Assembly (NCBI GenBank): GCA_001929475.1
Contig: LXFE01001036.1
Location: 1 to 43,821 of the forward strand
DNA length: 43,821 nt
Source of the DNA: Neolecta irregularis DAH-3
Taxonomy: Eukaryota; Ascomycota; Neolectomycetes; Neolectales; Neolectaceae
Direction of reading: 5' to 3'
Shown one piece after another: positions 10,578 through 21,114 of the stretch (positions within the stretch are counted from its first letter, which is position 1; each line of letters opens with the position of its first letter). The notes below the pieces were generated by a model that was not told the origin of the DNA, made no database searches, and saw only the letters and a list, made by a program, of their open reading frames with translations. The position numbers were made by a program, and so were the translations under genes.

Positions 10578-10795
10578 ACGTTTCTGTTATTTATTAGGGT
10601 AATTATATCGCGGGGGTACATGTAGAGTAGAGGGTTTATGAGTATTTGTAGTAGCTTTTAATCTCCAGAAAGTCTTTCCGAGAGCAGTTAGCTTTTAAAA
10701 GGAAATATCCTTTCCCGATTTCATTGCAGAGGTCTCACAGATCTGAAAATCGCCCACATATCCAGTTCAGTATCTTCAAAGGATGAACAGGATAG
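10578..10795. other. Convergent 3' region between the coiled-coil gene and NAD kinase
   Basis: The interval is AT-rich and contains the presumed 3' ends of two convergent genes. A 33-nt intron at 10774-10806 could extend NAD kinase to a stop at 10721, replacing the last residues. I preferred the simpler stop at 10796 because NAD kinases of this type end soon after the LLKFNMGF segment. Confidence 0.4.
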
Positions 10796-12102
10796 TCACT
10801 CCCAACCGCTTCGAGTGCCACGTTCAACGAAACCCATGTTGAATTTGAGCAATCCTCGCAAATCATCTGCCCATTCCTCGCCTCTACTGACACACCATAT
10901 ACTGTCACCCCGTCCAATTTCCATATATTCGCCTTTATTGAGAATGCAAGTCGCCCGTCCGTCCAAAACCACTTCTGCTGAGCCACGACTATTCTCACTG
11001 ATTTGAAGCTGTATCGTAGAGGATTCGGGAAGTACAAGAGGTCGAAAGGAGAGACTCGCAGGGCAGATAGGAGTGAGCAGGATTGTTGAAACACAAGGAT
11101 GAATGATAGGGCCGCCGGCGGATATGCTGTACGCGGTGCTTCCTGTTGGGGTGGAGATAATCAAGCCGTCTGCCTATAAAACTCAACAATCATTTATGAC
11201 ATGCAGTAAACCATTGTTTCGGTCAAGAATCTGTTGTCGATGGAGATTTTGAGGTTTGTTAGATGTGGTTCTCTGCCCCGATGAAGATTTACTTCATTCA
11301 TGACATTGGTAATATCTGTGGCCATCAGACAATGCCACAGCAAAACCAAAAAAACATACCAATACTGAAATCTCCTCGTGATAGTTTCGTTCCATCGACA
11401 TTGAACGCCGCACATTGTAGTCTTGTACGTTCCAGCAGGCGGACCTTACCAGTTACAAGCTCGTCAAACACCAACTTGTAGTCACAAAAGTCTCTAATGT
11501 GGTGAGCTTAAGACCAAGTAAAATAGACAAAAAGACAAAAAGACATACTGAATGGGAGCAGAAACCCCAACGTCCCGAGGGAGAACGAGAGGACTGGTGG
11601 CATGCGACACTTTGAGAACAAACTCGAGGCATGTAGAACAGTGCCATCCCCACCAAACGTGACTACGGCGTCCACAATTCTGTTATATTCTGAGACTGCG
11701 GAGTGAGGGGGTGGTGAAAATGCAAACGGCAGATCGTTCTTGAAGTCATCGATTACTGATGGCTCAAGCAGAATATTGAGATCTTTGTATGCCTGATTGA
11801 CATGCCTTCAGCTAAGCTATAGTCCAGTGGCATGAATAAGAACCTCGCAAATTCAACTACTGAAGCTCTGACTCGCTCGTCGTGGTGCTTCTTGACCAAA
11901 AGGATATTTCTCGGCGGAGAAGGCCATTGCAAACGGTGGAGATGCTGGCCGGGAATCTGCCTGTAGCTGGGATTTGAACAATTCGGCAGGTTTGGCCAAT
12001 CTTTGATAGTCGAGTGCGTCCGTCGCTGGAGAAATCGTGAAAAAGATCCAATTTTCCAGTTCGCGTTGACGACCATGGCAGCTTGGTATAGTCCATGTGC
12101 AA
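10796..12102 (-). CDS. NAD(H) kinase (ATP-NAD kinase family, Pos5-like)
   Basis: The enzyme phosphorylates NAD or NADH to make NADP(H). Exons on the minus strand are 12102-11980, 11944-11844, 11805-11549, 11491-11360, 11315-11212 and 11173-10796, giving 364 residues. Diagnostic segments appear in order: WPSPPRNILLVKKHHDERV, AVVTFGGDGTVLHASSLF with the GGDG nucleotide motif, LSFSLGTLGFLLPF, NEVNLHRGREPHLTNL, and ADGLIISTPTGSTAYSISAGG. The LLVKK and LGTLGF versions point to the Pos5 type, which is mitochondrial in yeast, but the N-terminus found here (MHMDYTKLPWSSTRTG) is uncertain and does not settle localisation. Introns are 35, 38, 57, 44 and 38 nt. The 57-nt one is among the longest in the window, and its end (CATTAGAG) is chosen to keep frame. 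The gene is divergent from DRG1. Confidence 0.9.
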
Positions 12103-12343
12103 TTATTGCTAGTTTATATATACAACCCAAAGGGTGAAACTATTGGAATACCGCTACACCAGATCGTTGGGGTAAAAATTTCGCTCAATACACCATAGAT
12201 CTACAAAGGACCCGGCAAACTCGAGTTGACGCCCGTCGATTGTCCACTAACCCTTCACACGTGATGTTGTTCAGGGTTTCTCTAGCCACACTAATTCAAC
12301 AGATCGGGACCTGAGAAACCATTGCAACACGCACTAAGGAAAC
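12103..12343. promoter_or_regulatory. Divergent promoter region, NAD kinase / DRG1
   Basis: These 241 bases separate two divergent start codons. They contain no protein-like frame. The stretch before DRG1 (CACGTGATG at about 12259-12267) includes an E-box core CACGTG, a site recognised by Cbf1- or USF-type bHLH factors. Its role here is inference. Confidence 0.4.
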
Positions 12344-13822
12344 ATGACGACTGTCGAGAAGATCAAGGAAATAGAGACGGAGATGGCTCGGACCCAGAAA
12401 AACAAGGCCTCTTCTTCGAATAATTGTGTTCTTATATTTTAGGCTACCTCGTTCCATCTGGGTCAACTCAAGGCCAAACTTGCAAAGCTAAAACGAGAGC
12501 TTTTGACCCCATCCACTGGAGGCGGGGGAGGGACTGGTGGTGTGATCTACCCTTTAAATTAAACTTGTCCTCAGATTGATAGTTGGCTTCGATGTCGCAA
12601 GAACCGGCGTCGCGTCTGTTGGGTTCATCGGATTTCCTTCAGTTGGTAAAAGCACGCTGATGAGTAAACTCACTGGAACTCACAGCGAAGTCGCTGATTA
12701 CGAATGTAAGGTTTGGTATGTGATGAAACTGATTGTCAAAAGTCACTACATTGACAACCGTACCCGGAGTTTTAACTTATAAAGGAGCAAAAATTCAGGT
12801 TCGAGAATCGCTCAGAGGGGTTTACTGATCAAGATTCTTGATCTTCCAGGGATCATTGAGAAAGCAGCCGAGGGAAAAGGGTAAAACACAGACCTGTGCA
12901 CAGTTGATACCAATAGTCGAGGTCGTCAAGTAATTGCTGTTGCACGAACCTGTCGACTCATTTTTATTATACTGGACGTTTTGAAACCCCTAACACATCG
13001 GGCAATTATCGAGAGCGAGCTTGACAATTTTGGAATTCGTCTCAACAAGGAACCGCCCGATATCACTATCAAGAGAAAAGAAAAAGGAGGATTGAATGTC
13101 ATGAAAACCGTTGCCCTTACGAAAATTTCGGACGAAGAGCTCAGAGCCGTCTTTAGCGAATATCGTATCAATAGTGCTGACGTAACCATCAAGTTCGATG
13201 CAACAATCGACGACGTGATTGATGTTATTGAGGGAAATAGGGTTCGTTGTGAATTCTCAAGTCTTCTGAAAGTCTATAGGTCTATATTCCCGCTATCTAC
13301 GTGCTCAACAAGATTGACCAGATTTCTATTGAGGAATTGGATCTCATTTACCGAATTCCACATGCAGTACCAGTTTCTGCAAATCATGTAAACCAAATGT
13401 CAGGTGATGGATAATTGATCAGTCAGGAGTGGAACTTTGACGAACTACTTGAAAGAATGTAAGGCGATACCTCGTCATATGTTAACATGTATAGGTGGAC
13501 TTATCTGAACCTGACAAGGGTTTACACGAAACCGAAAGGAAGACTTCCAGATTATGACGACCCGGTAATCCTACGGCAGGACGCGTGTACTGTGGAAGAT
13601 TTTGTACATCACTTGGACTAGAAATATCGGCTGATAATTCAGTGTAATCATATCCACAAATCCATCATGAAGCAATTTAAGCATGCCTATGTGTGGGGGT
13701 CGAGCGTGAAGCACAATCCCCAAAGGGTATCTAGGAATCACATTTTGGCTGACGAGGACGTAGTTACGAGTATTGGATCTTTAATTTTGGTTGTACTAAT
13801 CGGCATAGTTGTCAAGAAATAA
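12344..13822 (+). CDS. RBG1: Developmentally regulated GTP-binding protein DRG1 (Rbg1)
   Basis: This Obg-HflX family GTPase associates with translating ribosomes with its partner Tma46/DFRP1. Eleven exons (12344-12406, 12443-12539, 12583-12705, 12743-12798, 12834-12880, 12917-13241, 13280-13387, 13427-13458, 13495-13603, 13643-13769, 13809-13822) give 366 residues, matching the usual 365-370. Seen are the coiled N-terminus, G1 [10 protein letters not shown]3 [23 protein letters not shown]4 NKID, G5 SANH and the TGS domain starting [16 protein letters not shown]. Introns range from 35 to 43 nt. The first, 12407-12442, has a GC donor. The last (39 nt) lacks an in-frame stop, so its retention would change the C-terminus without ending translation early. 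Confidence 0.95.
12407..12442 (+). other. GC-AG intron of DRG1 with unusual donor GCCTCT (36 nt)
   Basis: The junction AACAAG|GCTACC restores [16 protein letters not shown], which is conserved in DRG1. Reading through meets a TAG. No GT allows a frame-correct intron longer than 17 nt. Beyond GC, the donor GCCTCT lacks the AAGT that normally compensates in GC-AG introns. Confidence 0.7.
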
Positions 13823-14077
13823 AAGAGAAAGAATTAGATTCTCATGAATATATCACTTTGCAAATTTTCATCTTTGAAGATTTATCAACTTTCTTGGACT
13901 ATTACAACTTGAAGTAGATTTACATTGAATGAAGAATTAGATTTACACAAAAGAAACTATTCATTATTGAATTTGTGCAAACAGTCTCCTGAGCTATTTC
14001 TCTATAACCCCAAGCACAAATGTCAGTGCCAAAGCTTTCACGTACTATTTGTGTTAGACGTCTCTCCACCAAGAAAA

Positions 14078-16798
14078 ATGAGCACGACCAAAATATCACC
14101 TCGATACGCGCATACTCCCGGTCAAACACGCTTGGCATATACTCCTGACGGAAAGTCATTAATCACGGTTGGATCAGACCAGCTAATTCGGAAATTTACT
14201 ATTGGATCAGACGACGAGCCCTTATCTATTGAACAGCACGAGGATGCCATCACTGGAATAGCGACTTCGGTATAATTTCGACTTGAATGTATATTCTGAG
14301 CAATTTCAGAAAGATCATTTTGCAACTTGTTCGGAGGATGCAACCGTCAATTTATTTTCTTTGCACGATGATGATAATATCAGTGTGAGAGAAAACACAG
14401 TTCTCTTGACAAGATGCACTCTACCAATCCGAGATGTAGCATTCAGCCCAGACGGAGCTTGGGTTGCTGTAGCTAGCGAGTACAATTCTTCTCTTCTGGT
14501 CGATCTGAACCTTTAGCGAAACAGTCGTTAAGATCATTAATACTTCAGATATGCTTCGAGTTATACAATTGAGAAATCAGTCAAGGTCCATCAAACATGT
14601 GACTTTTCATCCTGCTGGAACAGTAGTTTGTGCTTCTTGTACGGATGGAATTATCTATATTTATTCCTTGAGCACTGATGAACCGACGTTACTAAAAAAG
14701 TTGGATGGAGTTATACCGAGAGTCGAACCTGAGTCGGATATATCTTGTAAAGCGTTATGGCATCCGGATGGAAGAGCATTCGCTTGTCCTACAAACACTC
14801 GAGGCGCGATTTTCAATAGGGTTGATTGACCTATTAGATATCGTGGTTATTTCGCGGGGTGACTGGGAGCGCCAAAGAGTCTTCAAGTCTGGTCATAATG
14901 GCGACATTACGGATATTGCATGGTCTCCTAATGGTGCATACTTGGCGAGTGCCGCAACAGACGGCAAAGTCGTGATCTGGCAGTGCAGAGGGCAAACCAT
15001 TGTCACGACGTGGGTTGTTCTTGATATAGCCATCTAATAATCAGATTGAATTATCGTGATATCATCTGTCTCGCTTGGCATCCGTCGCAGAATGTTATAT
15101 CCTTTACATCGAATCAAGGTCACCTATATACGATACCCCAGGTTCTTCAACCGAACCACACTCCTTTGCCATATGGAAGAGCGGTTCATCCCTGTCCTCT
15201 TTTGGAAGATCAAGAAGATGTTACACTGCTGGAACCGAGAGATTCTCCAATGCAGGTGGACGATGTTCATGTGCCTGATATGGAACTGGGCAATGTTTCA
15301 GACAGTTGGATTGAGGATGACGACGGAGCCGGTTATATCCCCGATCTCTCTACCCGAAAACGACATGCAACCGATTTTGACGCACCGCAATTTAAAAGAC
15401 GAGCATATGGATCCGTACAAGCAAATATACACGAGTCATTTCAACCTGGAAGCACGCCGTGGAGAGGAAGCCGGAGATATCTGGCGCTGAATTTGACTGG
15501 AGTTGTTTGGTCCGTCGACCAAGAAACTCATAACACTATCACGGTTGAATTCTTCGATACCGGTACTCATCGTGGCTACCATTTCACAGACCATTTCAAA
15601 TATGACAAAGCTTGCCTAGATACGTACGGGGCTGTATATTCCAGTCCTGCAATCGGGGAGAGCGGTGCGATTATCCACTATCGACCCAATGAAACCTGGA
15701 CCGAGAAGCAAGATTGGCAAGTGGTATTGCCTCGAGGCGAGGAAATCACTTGTATTCAATTTTATTCTGAAATTCGCTAACTATTAGCGTTGGCGTTGAG
15801 TCATACCAACATCGCTGCTTGTACTTCAAAGGGATATGCGAGAGTGTATACTTTGAGTGGTGTTCCCGTAAGGATATATCGGCAGAAGCATGTGCCTGTT
15901 GTTGTTTGTGCTGCCTGGAAAAACTATATTATGGTGGTTGGAAACGGTCCACAGAAAGCTGACGGTTTGTAACAATTTGAATCAGTCTAAAGTAATAGGG
16001 ACAACCGAGCTTATATATAATATCGAAGATGTCAGTGCTGATATTACATGTCAATCAAATGATATTGTTGCAATACCTAGTGGCGGTGAACTGAAATCAT
16101 TGTTTTTCTCGGAGAATGGTGTATTTTCAGCGCTATTTATATAATTTTTGACATGTAGGATCCTATGATATACGACTCGGACGGTATTCTTTTAGTGCTC
16201 TGGCGTTGGCGCACTCCTGGATACGCTAAATGGGTTCCACTACTGGATACTAATTCAATGGCGCGGAGAATAAACAAAGAAGAATCCTATTGGCCAGTAG
16301 CTGTCGCTCAAGAAAAATTCCATTGTATCATTTTGAAGGTACATATTTTGTGCAATACGCTGTTAACTCTAGGGCGGCGATAAATATCCATACTTTCCTC
16401 GACCATTGTTTTCAGAATTTGATCTCTGCGTACCAACAAGTGAAAGATCAGATAATCCTTCCTCGGCCATAGCTCTTGAGGAAGGTTTTGTGCGCAATTA
16501 TACTTTGTATTCACTTGGCGAAGATGCCTTACAGTCACGGGCTCGCAGCATCGAGCTTACCGATATGGATGTCGTCAAAAAAGAAGTTGCGATTGATAAA
16601 ATTCTTTTACAACTGATAAATTTGGCCACACGAGAAGATCGGGCGGCCAGAGCATTAGATCTCACAACATTGTTGAGAAAAGAACGTAGCGTCGATTTGG
16701 CTATCAAGATTGCGGAACGGAATGATAAAACACTTCTCGCTGAACGGATGGTGGAGTACAGGGATGGATTGCGTGAACCAGATATTGAGGAACTTTGA
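14078..16798 (+). CDS. mcl1: Replisome adaptor Mcl1/Ctf4 (And-1, WDHD1)
   Basis: Ctf4 trimers couple the CMG helicase to polymerase alpha and sister-chromatid cohesion in the nucleus. Exons are 14078-14269, 14310-14479, 14517-14803, 14838-15009, 15045-15751, 15788-15964, 15999-16120, 16159-16338 and 16373-16798, giving 810 residues, close to fission yeast Mcl1. The N-terminal WD40 propeller includes YTPDGKSLITVGSDQLIRKF, DHFATCSEDATVNLFS and DIAWSPNGAYLASAATDGK. The second half is the SepB beta-propeller domain (IYDSDGILLVLWRW, YPYFPRPLFSEFDLC) followed by a helical bundle. There is no C-terminal HMG box, in contrast to vertebrate WDHD1. Introns are 34-40 nt, and the third (14804-14837) has a GC donor. 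Confidence 0.93.
14804..14837 (+). other. GC-AG intron of Mcl1/Ctf4 with donor GCGCGA (34 nt)
   Basis: Removal joins CGA-G to AT and gives PTNTRDIVVISRGDWERQ, consistent with the Ctf4 family. Leaving it in produces a TGA at 14827-14829. The only GT in the interval would give a 17-nt intron in the wrong frame. The donor shares only GC with the consens of the other introns. Confidence 0.65.
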
Positions 16799-17045
16799 CT
16801 CGTTAGTCAATTCACAACGACTTTAATTCTTTGTACACTATATCAGTTTGTGAACGAGTGATCTATCATACAGAATTGTATGATTATCGTTGAATTTTTC
16901 ATTTCAAATACCCCGGAGACGCAAAAGTTCGTCTCCAAAATTTTATACGCTGAAAGCACATACCAGACAATTTTCCAAGATCTAACGGAATAATCCGCTT
17001 CAACAGTATGATTCCGATTCAATTTCGACTGTATCGAATTAATAT
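16799..17045. other. Convergent 3' interval between Mcl1/Ctf4 and NDUFA8
   Basis: This AT-rich 247-bp interval holds the 3' ends of two convergent genes. A short inverted motif (ATACAGAATTGTAT at about 16869-16882) could form a weak hairpin. I see no coding potential. Confidence 0.35.
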
Positions 17046-17705
17046 TTAATGTTCAGACGGTAAATCCTCGCGAAAAGGTCTATACAAACGCTTTCTCCGC
17101 AAATGAACCGGTTCCTCGTCTTTTGGAGCACCAGGTATGACTTTTTCAAGTTTCTACAACAAACGGTTAAATTCCTTGGGTTTCTTTGGGTGATTTACCA
17201 GATTATCATAGACGCATTTATTTAGTTGCCATTCTAAAGGTCTACATTGATAGAATTGTTGGTTTCCTCTTTCTAGGCAATTCCAATGAAGTTTGAATTG
17301 TTCTGCGCAGTGTTTATTGATATCGTCTAATCTGATTGATTAATTCAGAACGGGGAAGCAAGGTATTTACACTGAAGCAGCACATCTCGTGACTCTTCTT
17401 CCTTCTTTTAGACAATCGTTGGGAGATTTTCCTCTTGATTCAGCTTTACATAACATGAAATCTTCATTGTATTCATTACATCGCGCGCCAATAAAGTAGG
17501 AAGCACTTGCTAAAGGAGCTGATGTCACTGCGATTTCATTGATTGTTGGTTCCCCAGGAATTTCAAATTGTCCTCTTACTCTAGATTTAGAATCGGTCGA
17601 CCTGGAGGTTTAGATTCGGGTTTTAGTGTTTTTCGTACATATTCGATAGGGTGTGGGTTGGCGGAGAGTAAGGTTTTGTTGACGTCGCCTATCACTTGTA
17701 TCCAT
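17046..17705 (-). CDS. NDUFA8: NADH:ubiquinone oxidoreductase subunit NDUFA8 (20.8 kDa, twin CX9C)
   Basis: This is an accessory subunit of complex I on the intermembrane-space side, imported by the MIA40 pathway. Exons on the minus strand are 17705-17639, 17578-17371, 17331-17198 and 17152-17046, giving 171 residues. Both CHCH motifs are complete: CNEYNEDFMLC with CLKEGRRVTRC, then CAEQFKLHWNC with CRPLEWQLNKC. EIAVTSAPLASASYFIGARC is diagnostic, and the tail LEKVIPGAPKDEEPVHLR matches fungal homologues. Introns are 45, 39 and a less certain 60 nt near the N-terminus; the first exon (MDTSDRRRQQNLTLRQPTPY) resembles fungal relatives but is the weakest part. The start codon lies 45 bases from the divergent NUP54 start. 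Presence of complex I excludes a Saccharomyces-type yeast. Confidence 0.9.
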
Positions 17706-17750
17706 CCGTCGATTTTCATTGACGACTGGTTTGAACTGGAGGGAAGGAGA
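17706..17750. promoter_or_regulatory. 45-bp divergent promoter/leader, NDUFA8 / NUP54
   Basis: Only 45 bases separate the two divergent start codons, so both 5' leaders must be minimal or the transcripts overlap. No TATA box is visible. The calls on both sides rest on conserved protein starts: NUP54 with MTFSFGQ is strong, NDUFA8 somewhat weaker. Confidence 0.5.
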
Positions 17751-18111
17751 ATGACCTTTTCTTTTGGTAACAATTGAAATGAGAGTTCATGGTACTTATT
17801 ATTAGGGCAGAGTACGAATCCAAATCCCCCGGGAGGCTCATTATTCGGTATTTACAAACCCATCGTTCGAACTGATTTTGAAAGGTAATACGAATGCGAA
17901 TATGAATATGAATATGAACACGACTATGAATCCAGGTACTCAACCGTCATTGTTTGGCCAATCTGCGCAGACGGGTGGAAGCACAGGAGGATTTTCATTC
18001 GGAGCAAATACACAAGCACAGTCTCAACAACAACCGGGACTATTCGGAAATTTGAGTCAACCCCAGCAAAATCAGAGCGGGTTCTTGCAGCAGCAGCAGC
18101 AACAGCACCAA

Positions 18112-18143
<32 letters not shown>

Positions 18144-19210
18144 ACAACAACAACAACAAGGTCAGCCTATCCAACAACAGCAATTTGGTCAGTCTACGCA
18201 ACCGACCTTTTCTTGGAGTACGAATCCGCAAATTCAACAACCTACTATAGGCTTTCAAGCGTCGATGTATGAACAACAACCTGTACCGAATTCGCACTAT
18301 GGTATGAATACCCGTCTGTGATAAATATTAAAAAGACAGGACCAGCACAACCTCCCTCCATTGGAGATCAATTATTAAAGATCAAGAATGCTTGGGACAC
18401 ATCACACCCCGACTGCGCGTTTCATTATTACTTTTACAATAAAGTTCCCGTTGAACAAGCCCTTTTATACTCGAAACCACCTCAACAAAGTCAAGAAAAA
18501 TGGGACGAAGCAGTTGCCAATCGGCCTGATAACAGGTATTTGTTTCAATTTGAAATAGGGTAACATGAGGGTAGTGTCGTTCCTGTATTGGCTGTAGGAT
18601 TCAATGATGTTAAAAAGCGGGTGGTATTGCAAGAACAACAAGTCCATGCCTATCGATCTCGAATGCATGAAATCGTAAACAAGTTGACTGAATTACAACA
18701 TAAGCATGATTTGTCGACGGTATCTAAACTGGCCGAAATTAAATCACGGCATTCAAGTCAGGCTCATCGGGCGTTGATACTTGCTTGTCGAGTTCAGGTA
18801 CTGAAGAATCGCGGATATGCATTACAGCCTGAAGAAGAGCAATTACGAATAAAACTTGAGAAATTAGCCAAGGAGGTTTCCGATCCCGAGGTTTTTGGAA
18901 GAATGAACGAGGTTTGGGCAAGAATGGCTGGTGTACGATCTCGCGAGAAGATATTTGAAGAGGAGAAGAAACGTAGTTGGGGGATTACTATTGATTGGGG
19001 AAAAGATGACGTAGAACTCCAAAAAGTGATCAAGGTAAATGCCATCTTTTGATTCAAAACTGGAAAAAGCAGGTTTTAAAAGATCAACAAGCCGGATTGA
19101 CGCATGTTACTAGTATTCTGAAAAACGATTTGGAAGATGTAGAGGTTTTGCTGAAGAGTCTGGAAGAAAAATACAATAAAATCGGGACATCTCCGGACCG
19201 TCGATATTAG
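17751..19210 (+). CDS. NUP54: FG nucleoporin NUP54/Nup57
   Basis: This protein of the central channel complex (Nup62-Nup58-Nup54) lines the nuclear pore and binds karyopherins. Exons are 17751-17766, 17806-17847, 17885-18301, 18340-18535, 18575-19034 and 19073-19210, giving 422 residues. The N-terminal third has FG and GLFG-like repeats (MTFSFGQ, GSLFGN, PSLFGQS, GGFSFGAN, PGLFGN) and a long Gln tract. From about residue 160 the conserved Nup54 region begins (GPAQPPSIGDQLLKIKNAWD), followed by VLAVGFNDVKKR and three coiled-coil segments for heterotrimer assembly. Introns are 37-39 nt. The 39-nt intron 18536-18574 ends at the third of several possible AGs, chosen because it restores NSVVPVLAVGF. 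The Asn/Met repeat NANMNMNMNTTMN is unusual. Confidence 0.93.
18087..18161 (+). repeat. CAG/CAA repeat encoding polyglutamine in NUP54
   Basis: This is an imperfect trinucleotide tract alternating CAG and CAA, broken once by CAC (His). It encodes about 25 Gln residues within the FG region and a shorter Gln run follows at 18169-18183. The mixed codons reduce slippage compared with a pure CAG run. Confidence 0.85.
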
Positions 19211-19247
19211 TTTGTATACAGCAGGGATGTTGGTCTCGATACAGTTA

Positions 19248-19473
19248 TTAGTGAGCAAATATAGATGTTGTAGCCAAATTAACAGCGACTGGAGCTAATT
19301 ATGAGCATATTTTACGACGTTCAGATACCCAGTCGAATTAAAGCTGCAACGCCAAGATACCAGACTATATTCTTTTTATTTTCAGATGCAATGTGGTCCA
19401 GTTCTTCCTTGATCTGTTAGATATATGAGTGGAATGAGTAGAGTACATCGCTGAATGACGGTTGATTGAACAT
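19248..19473 (-). CDS. 52-residue single-TM protein, Tom5-like (tentative)
   Basis: Three exons on the minus strand (19473-19447, 19413-19329, 19294-19248) joined across 33- and 34-nt introns encode 52 residues. It starts MFNQPSFSDIKEELDHI, has the single hydrophobic segment IVWYLGVAALIRLAPVAVNL at about residues 25-44, and ends TTSIFAH. An MF start, an acidic cytosolic N-terminus, a C-terminal TM with a Pro in the middle and a length near 50 are features of Tom5, the small subunit of the mitochondrial TOM complex. Identity is too low by eye to be sure, and another tail-anchored micro-protein is possible. Both introns have branch-like CTAAC or CTCAT motifs. It is convergent with NUP54 with 37 bases between the stops. 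Confidence 0.5.
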
Positions 19474-19684
19474 TTTGTGGAAAATGAGACGGGCGGGCGT
19501 GACGGCTTGTGAAGACAAACAAAATATTATTATGAAACGAACGGATTATTCACGACGAGATTTATTTTATTCTAATTTTTGAACGAGGTGGAAAATGCTA
19601 TTAGAAATATCTATTTTAATGTATATCTGAACAACTTGATGGTTGGGGGATGTGTTGCAGCCCGACGTCGGTTGAACATCAGTT

Positions 19685-20923
19685 ATGAGTGACGACGAAA
19701 CTCGGGTACGGGTTTACAATTCTATAACTAACTGATAGCCGTACGTTGATGCCAGGCCGGAGGGACTGGATGAGTCTGATGATGAATTGTCCGAGTTGGA
19801 TGAGGAGCAATTCAAGGGTATTGATGAATCGAATTTGGGCAAGGTAGCACCTACTGTTGTACTCCCTAGTTTCAAAAAGAACAAACAGATTGGGGAGAGG
19901 GAGAAGAAGCCTAAAGGACAGAGGAGACGGCGTGAGGATATTACAGAAGAGGAGATTCAAGAGCAAGCTCCTCTGGATCCGATAGCCGGTTTGGGTATCT
20001 GCGAGTTGACTCTGATGAGCAGCCAAACAAAAAGAGCTGGATGAGCAGTTTAATGTTGCATTAAAGGCGAAAAAGAGGAGGAAGCGGATGAATGAGGATG
20101 TATGTGTGGAAAAAGAGAGGGGCTCACCAGGCAGGATCTGGAGAAATTTGCCGACGACGAGATCAATGCACTGCGGGAAAAGATGCGGGAAGCGGCGTAC
20201 GCGGACCAGACGGCGAACGATGCCAAGCAGGCGGCGACGACCAAGCTCAAGATGCTTCCTGAGGTGCTGGATGTGCTGCAGCGGTATAGCACGGGATGAA
20301 TATATACGCTAACCGCAGGTCTACGTTCTACGAGGCGATGCTTGATCTGAATTTCCTGGAGGCGATGAAGATGTGGCTGGAGCCGCTGCCGGACAAGTCG
20401 CTGCCTGCGTACGATATCCAGCGCGAGCTCTTTTCCGCCCTGTCGCGGCTGCCCATCCGCACCGACCATCTGCGCGAAAGCAAGATCGGACCGCTGGTGC
20501 AGTTTTACGCGCGCAGCAAGAAGGCAGACGAGTCTGTGCGCCGCATGGCAGAGAAGCTAATTTGTGGGCCTTGAATTGGATATTAGCGGGGCTGACCAAG
20601 CAGCGGACTGGTCACGGCCGATCATGCGGCGCAGCAACGATTTCCGGTCGCGGGCGGTGGCGCAGGTGGACTGGAGTGCGCAGGAGCGGGTGGTGGCTGA
20701 GAGTGGCGGTGCACTTGGCGGTGGCGGTGCCTCTCGTGGCGGTGCTTCGCGTGCGGCGGTGCCCCGGGCGAGTACTGCGAGCTACAGCGTGGCGCCGCGG
20801 GCGATTCTGCCGGCGAGCACGAGCAATGCGCAGACGGTGGCGGTCGACCAGCGGCGGCGGCTGAATGCGTTTATGAAGACCAGCAGGCCGCCGAGAAAGG
20901 CGGGCGGCGTGCGGATCAACTAG
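19685..20923 (+). CDS. IWS1: Transcription elongation factor IWS1/Spn1
   Basis: IWS1 binds Spt6 and RNA polymerase II during elongation. Exons are 19685-19705, 19739-19988, 20023-20099, 20135-20283, 20319-20563 and 20604-20923 (or 20601), giving 353 or 354 residues. The N-terminal part is acidic (LDESDDELSELDEEQF), then basic. The TFIIS N-terminal-like domain spans about residues 125-255: KMLPEVLDVLQR, LEAMKMWLEPLPDKSLPAYD, LSRLPIRTDHLRESKIG and RRMAEKLISDWSRPI. The tail is Ala/Gly/Ser/Arg-rich. Introns are 33, 34, 35, 35 and 37 or 40 nt; both acceptors of the last keep frame. From about 20080 onward GC content rises strongly, continuing into the next gene. Confidence 0.95.
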
Positions 20924-20940
20924 CAGGCGGGATTCTCGCG

Positions 20941-20982
20941 ATCTGTATAGATATCCTTATAGATCTGTATAGATCTGTATTG
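20941..20982 (+). repeat. Short tandem/overlapping repeat in the IWS1 3' region
   Basis: The element AGATCTGTAT occurs twice in a row and is preceded by a degenerate third copy (ATCTGTATAGATATCC). It contains overlapping palindromes (AGATCT). It lies just after the IWS1 stop and may be a 3'-UTR or polyadenylation signal. It is small and its role is unknown. Confidence 0.4.
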
Positions 20983-21114
20983 GTATCCAGGTTGACCTGA
21001 TGGAATAACTAGCTACTCTGTGTTTCCCTGGAATGATTAGCCACTCGGTATTTCCCCGCACGAGACACGTGCAAGTACAACATCCCGCCAGAACCTGCTC
21101 CTTGTTTTCTACCA

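Noticed and set aside
15056-15490. Alternative frame of 144 codons inside Mcl1/Ctf4
   Set aside because: It overlaps a conserved exon in a different frame and has no recognisable features.
17576-17773. Minus-strand frame with an OB-fold-like look (KIDGWIQVIGDVNKT)
   Set aside because: It begins with a non-ATG codon, overlaps the NUP54 start, and lies over the NDUFA8 first exons in another frame.
18040-18297. Poly-Leu minus-strand frame
   Set aside because: It is the reverse complement of the CAG/CAA glutamine tract of NUP54.
20373-20864. Arg/Ala-rich plus-strand frame overlapping IWS1
   Set aside because: It is an out-of-frame shadow of the GC-rich IWS1 exon and has the Arg/Gly/Ala bias typical of shifted GC-rich codons.
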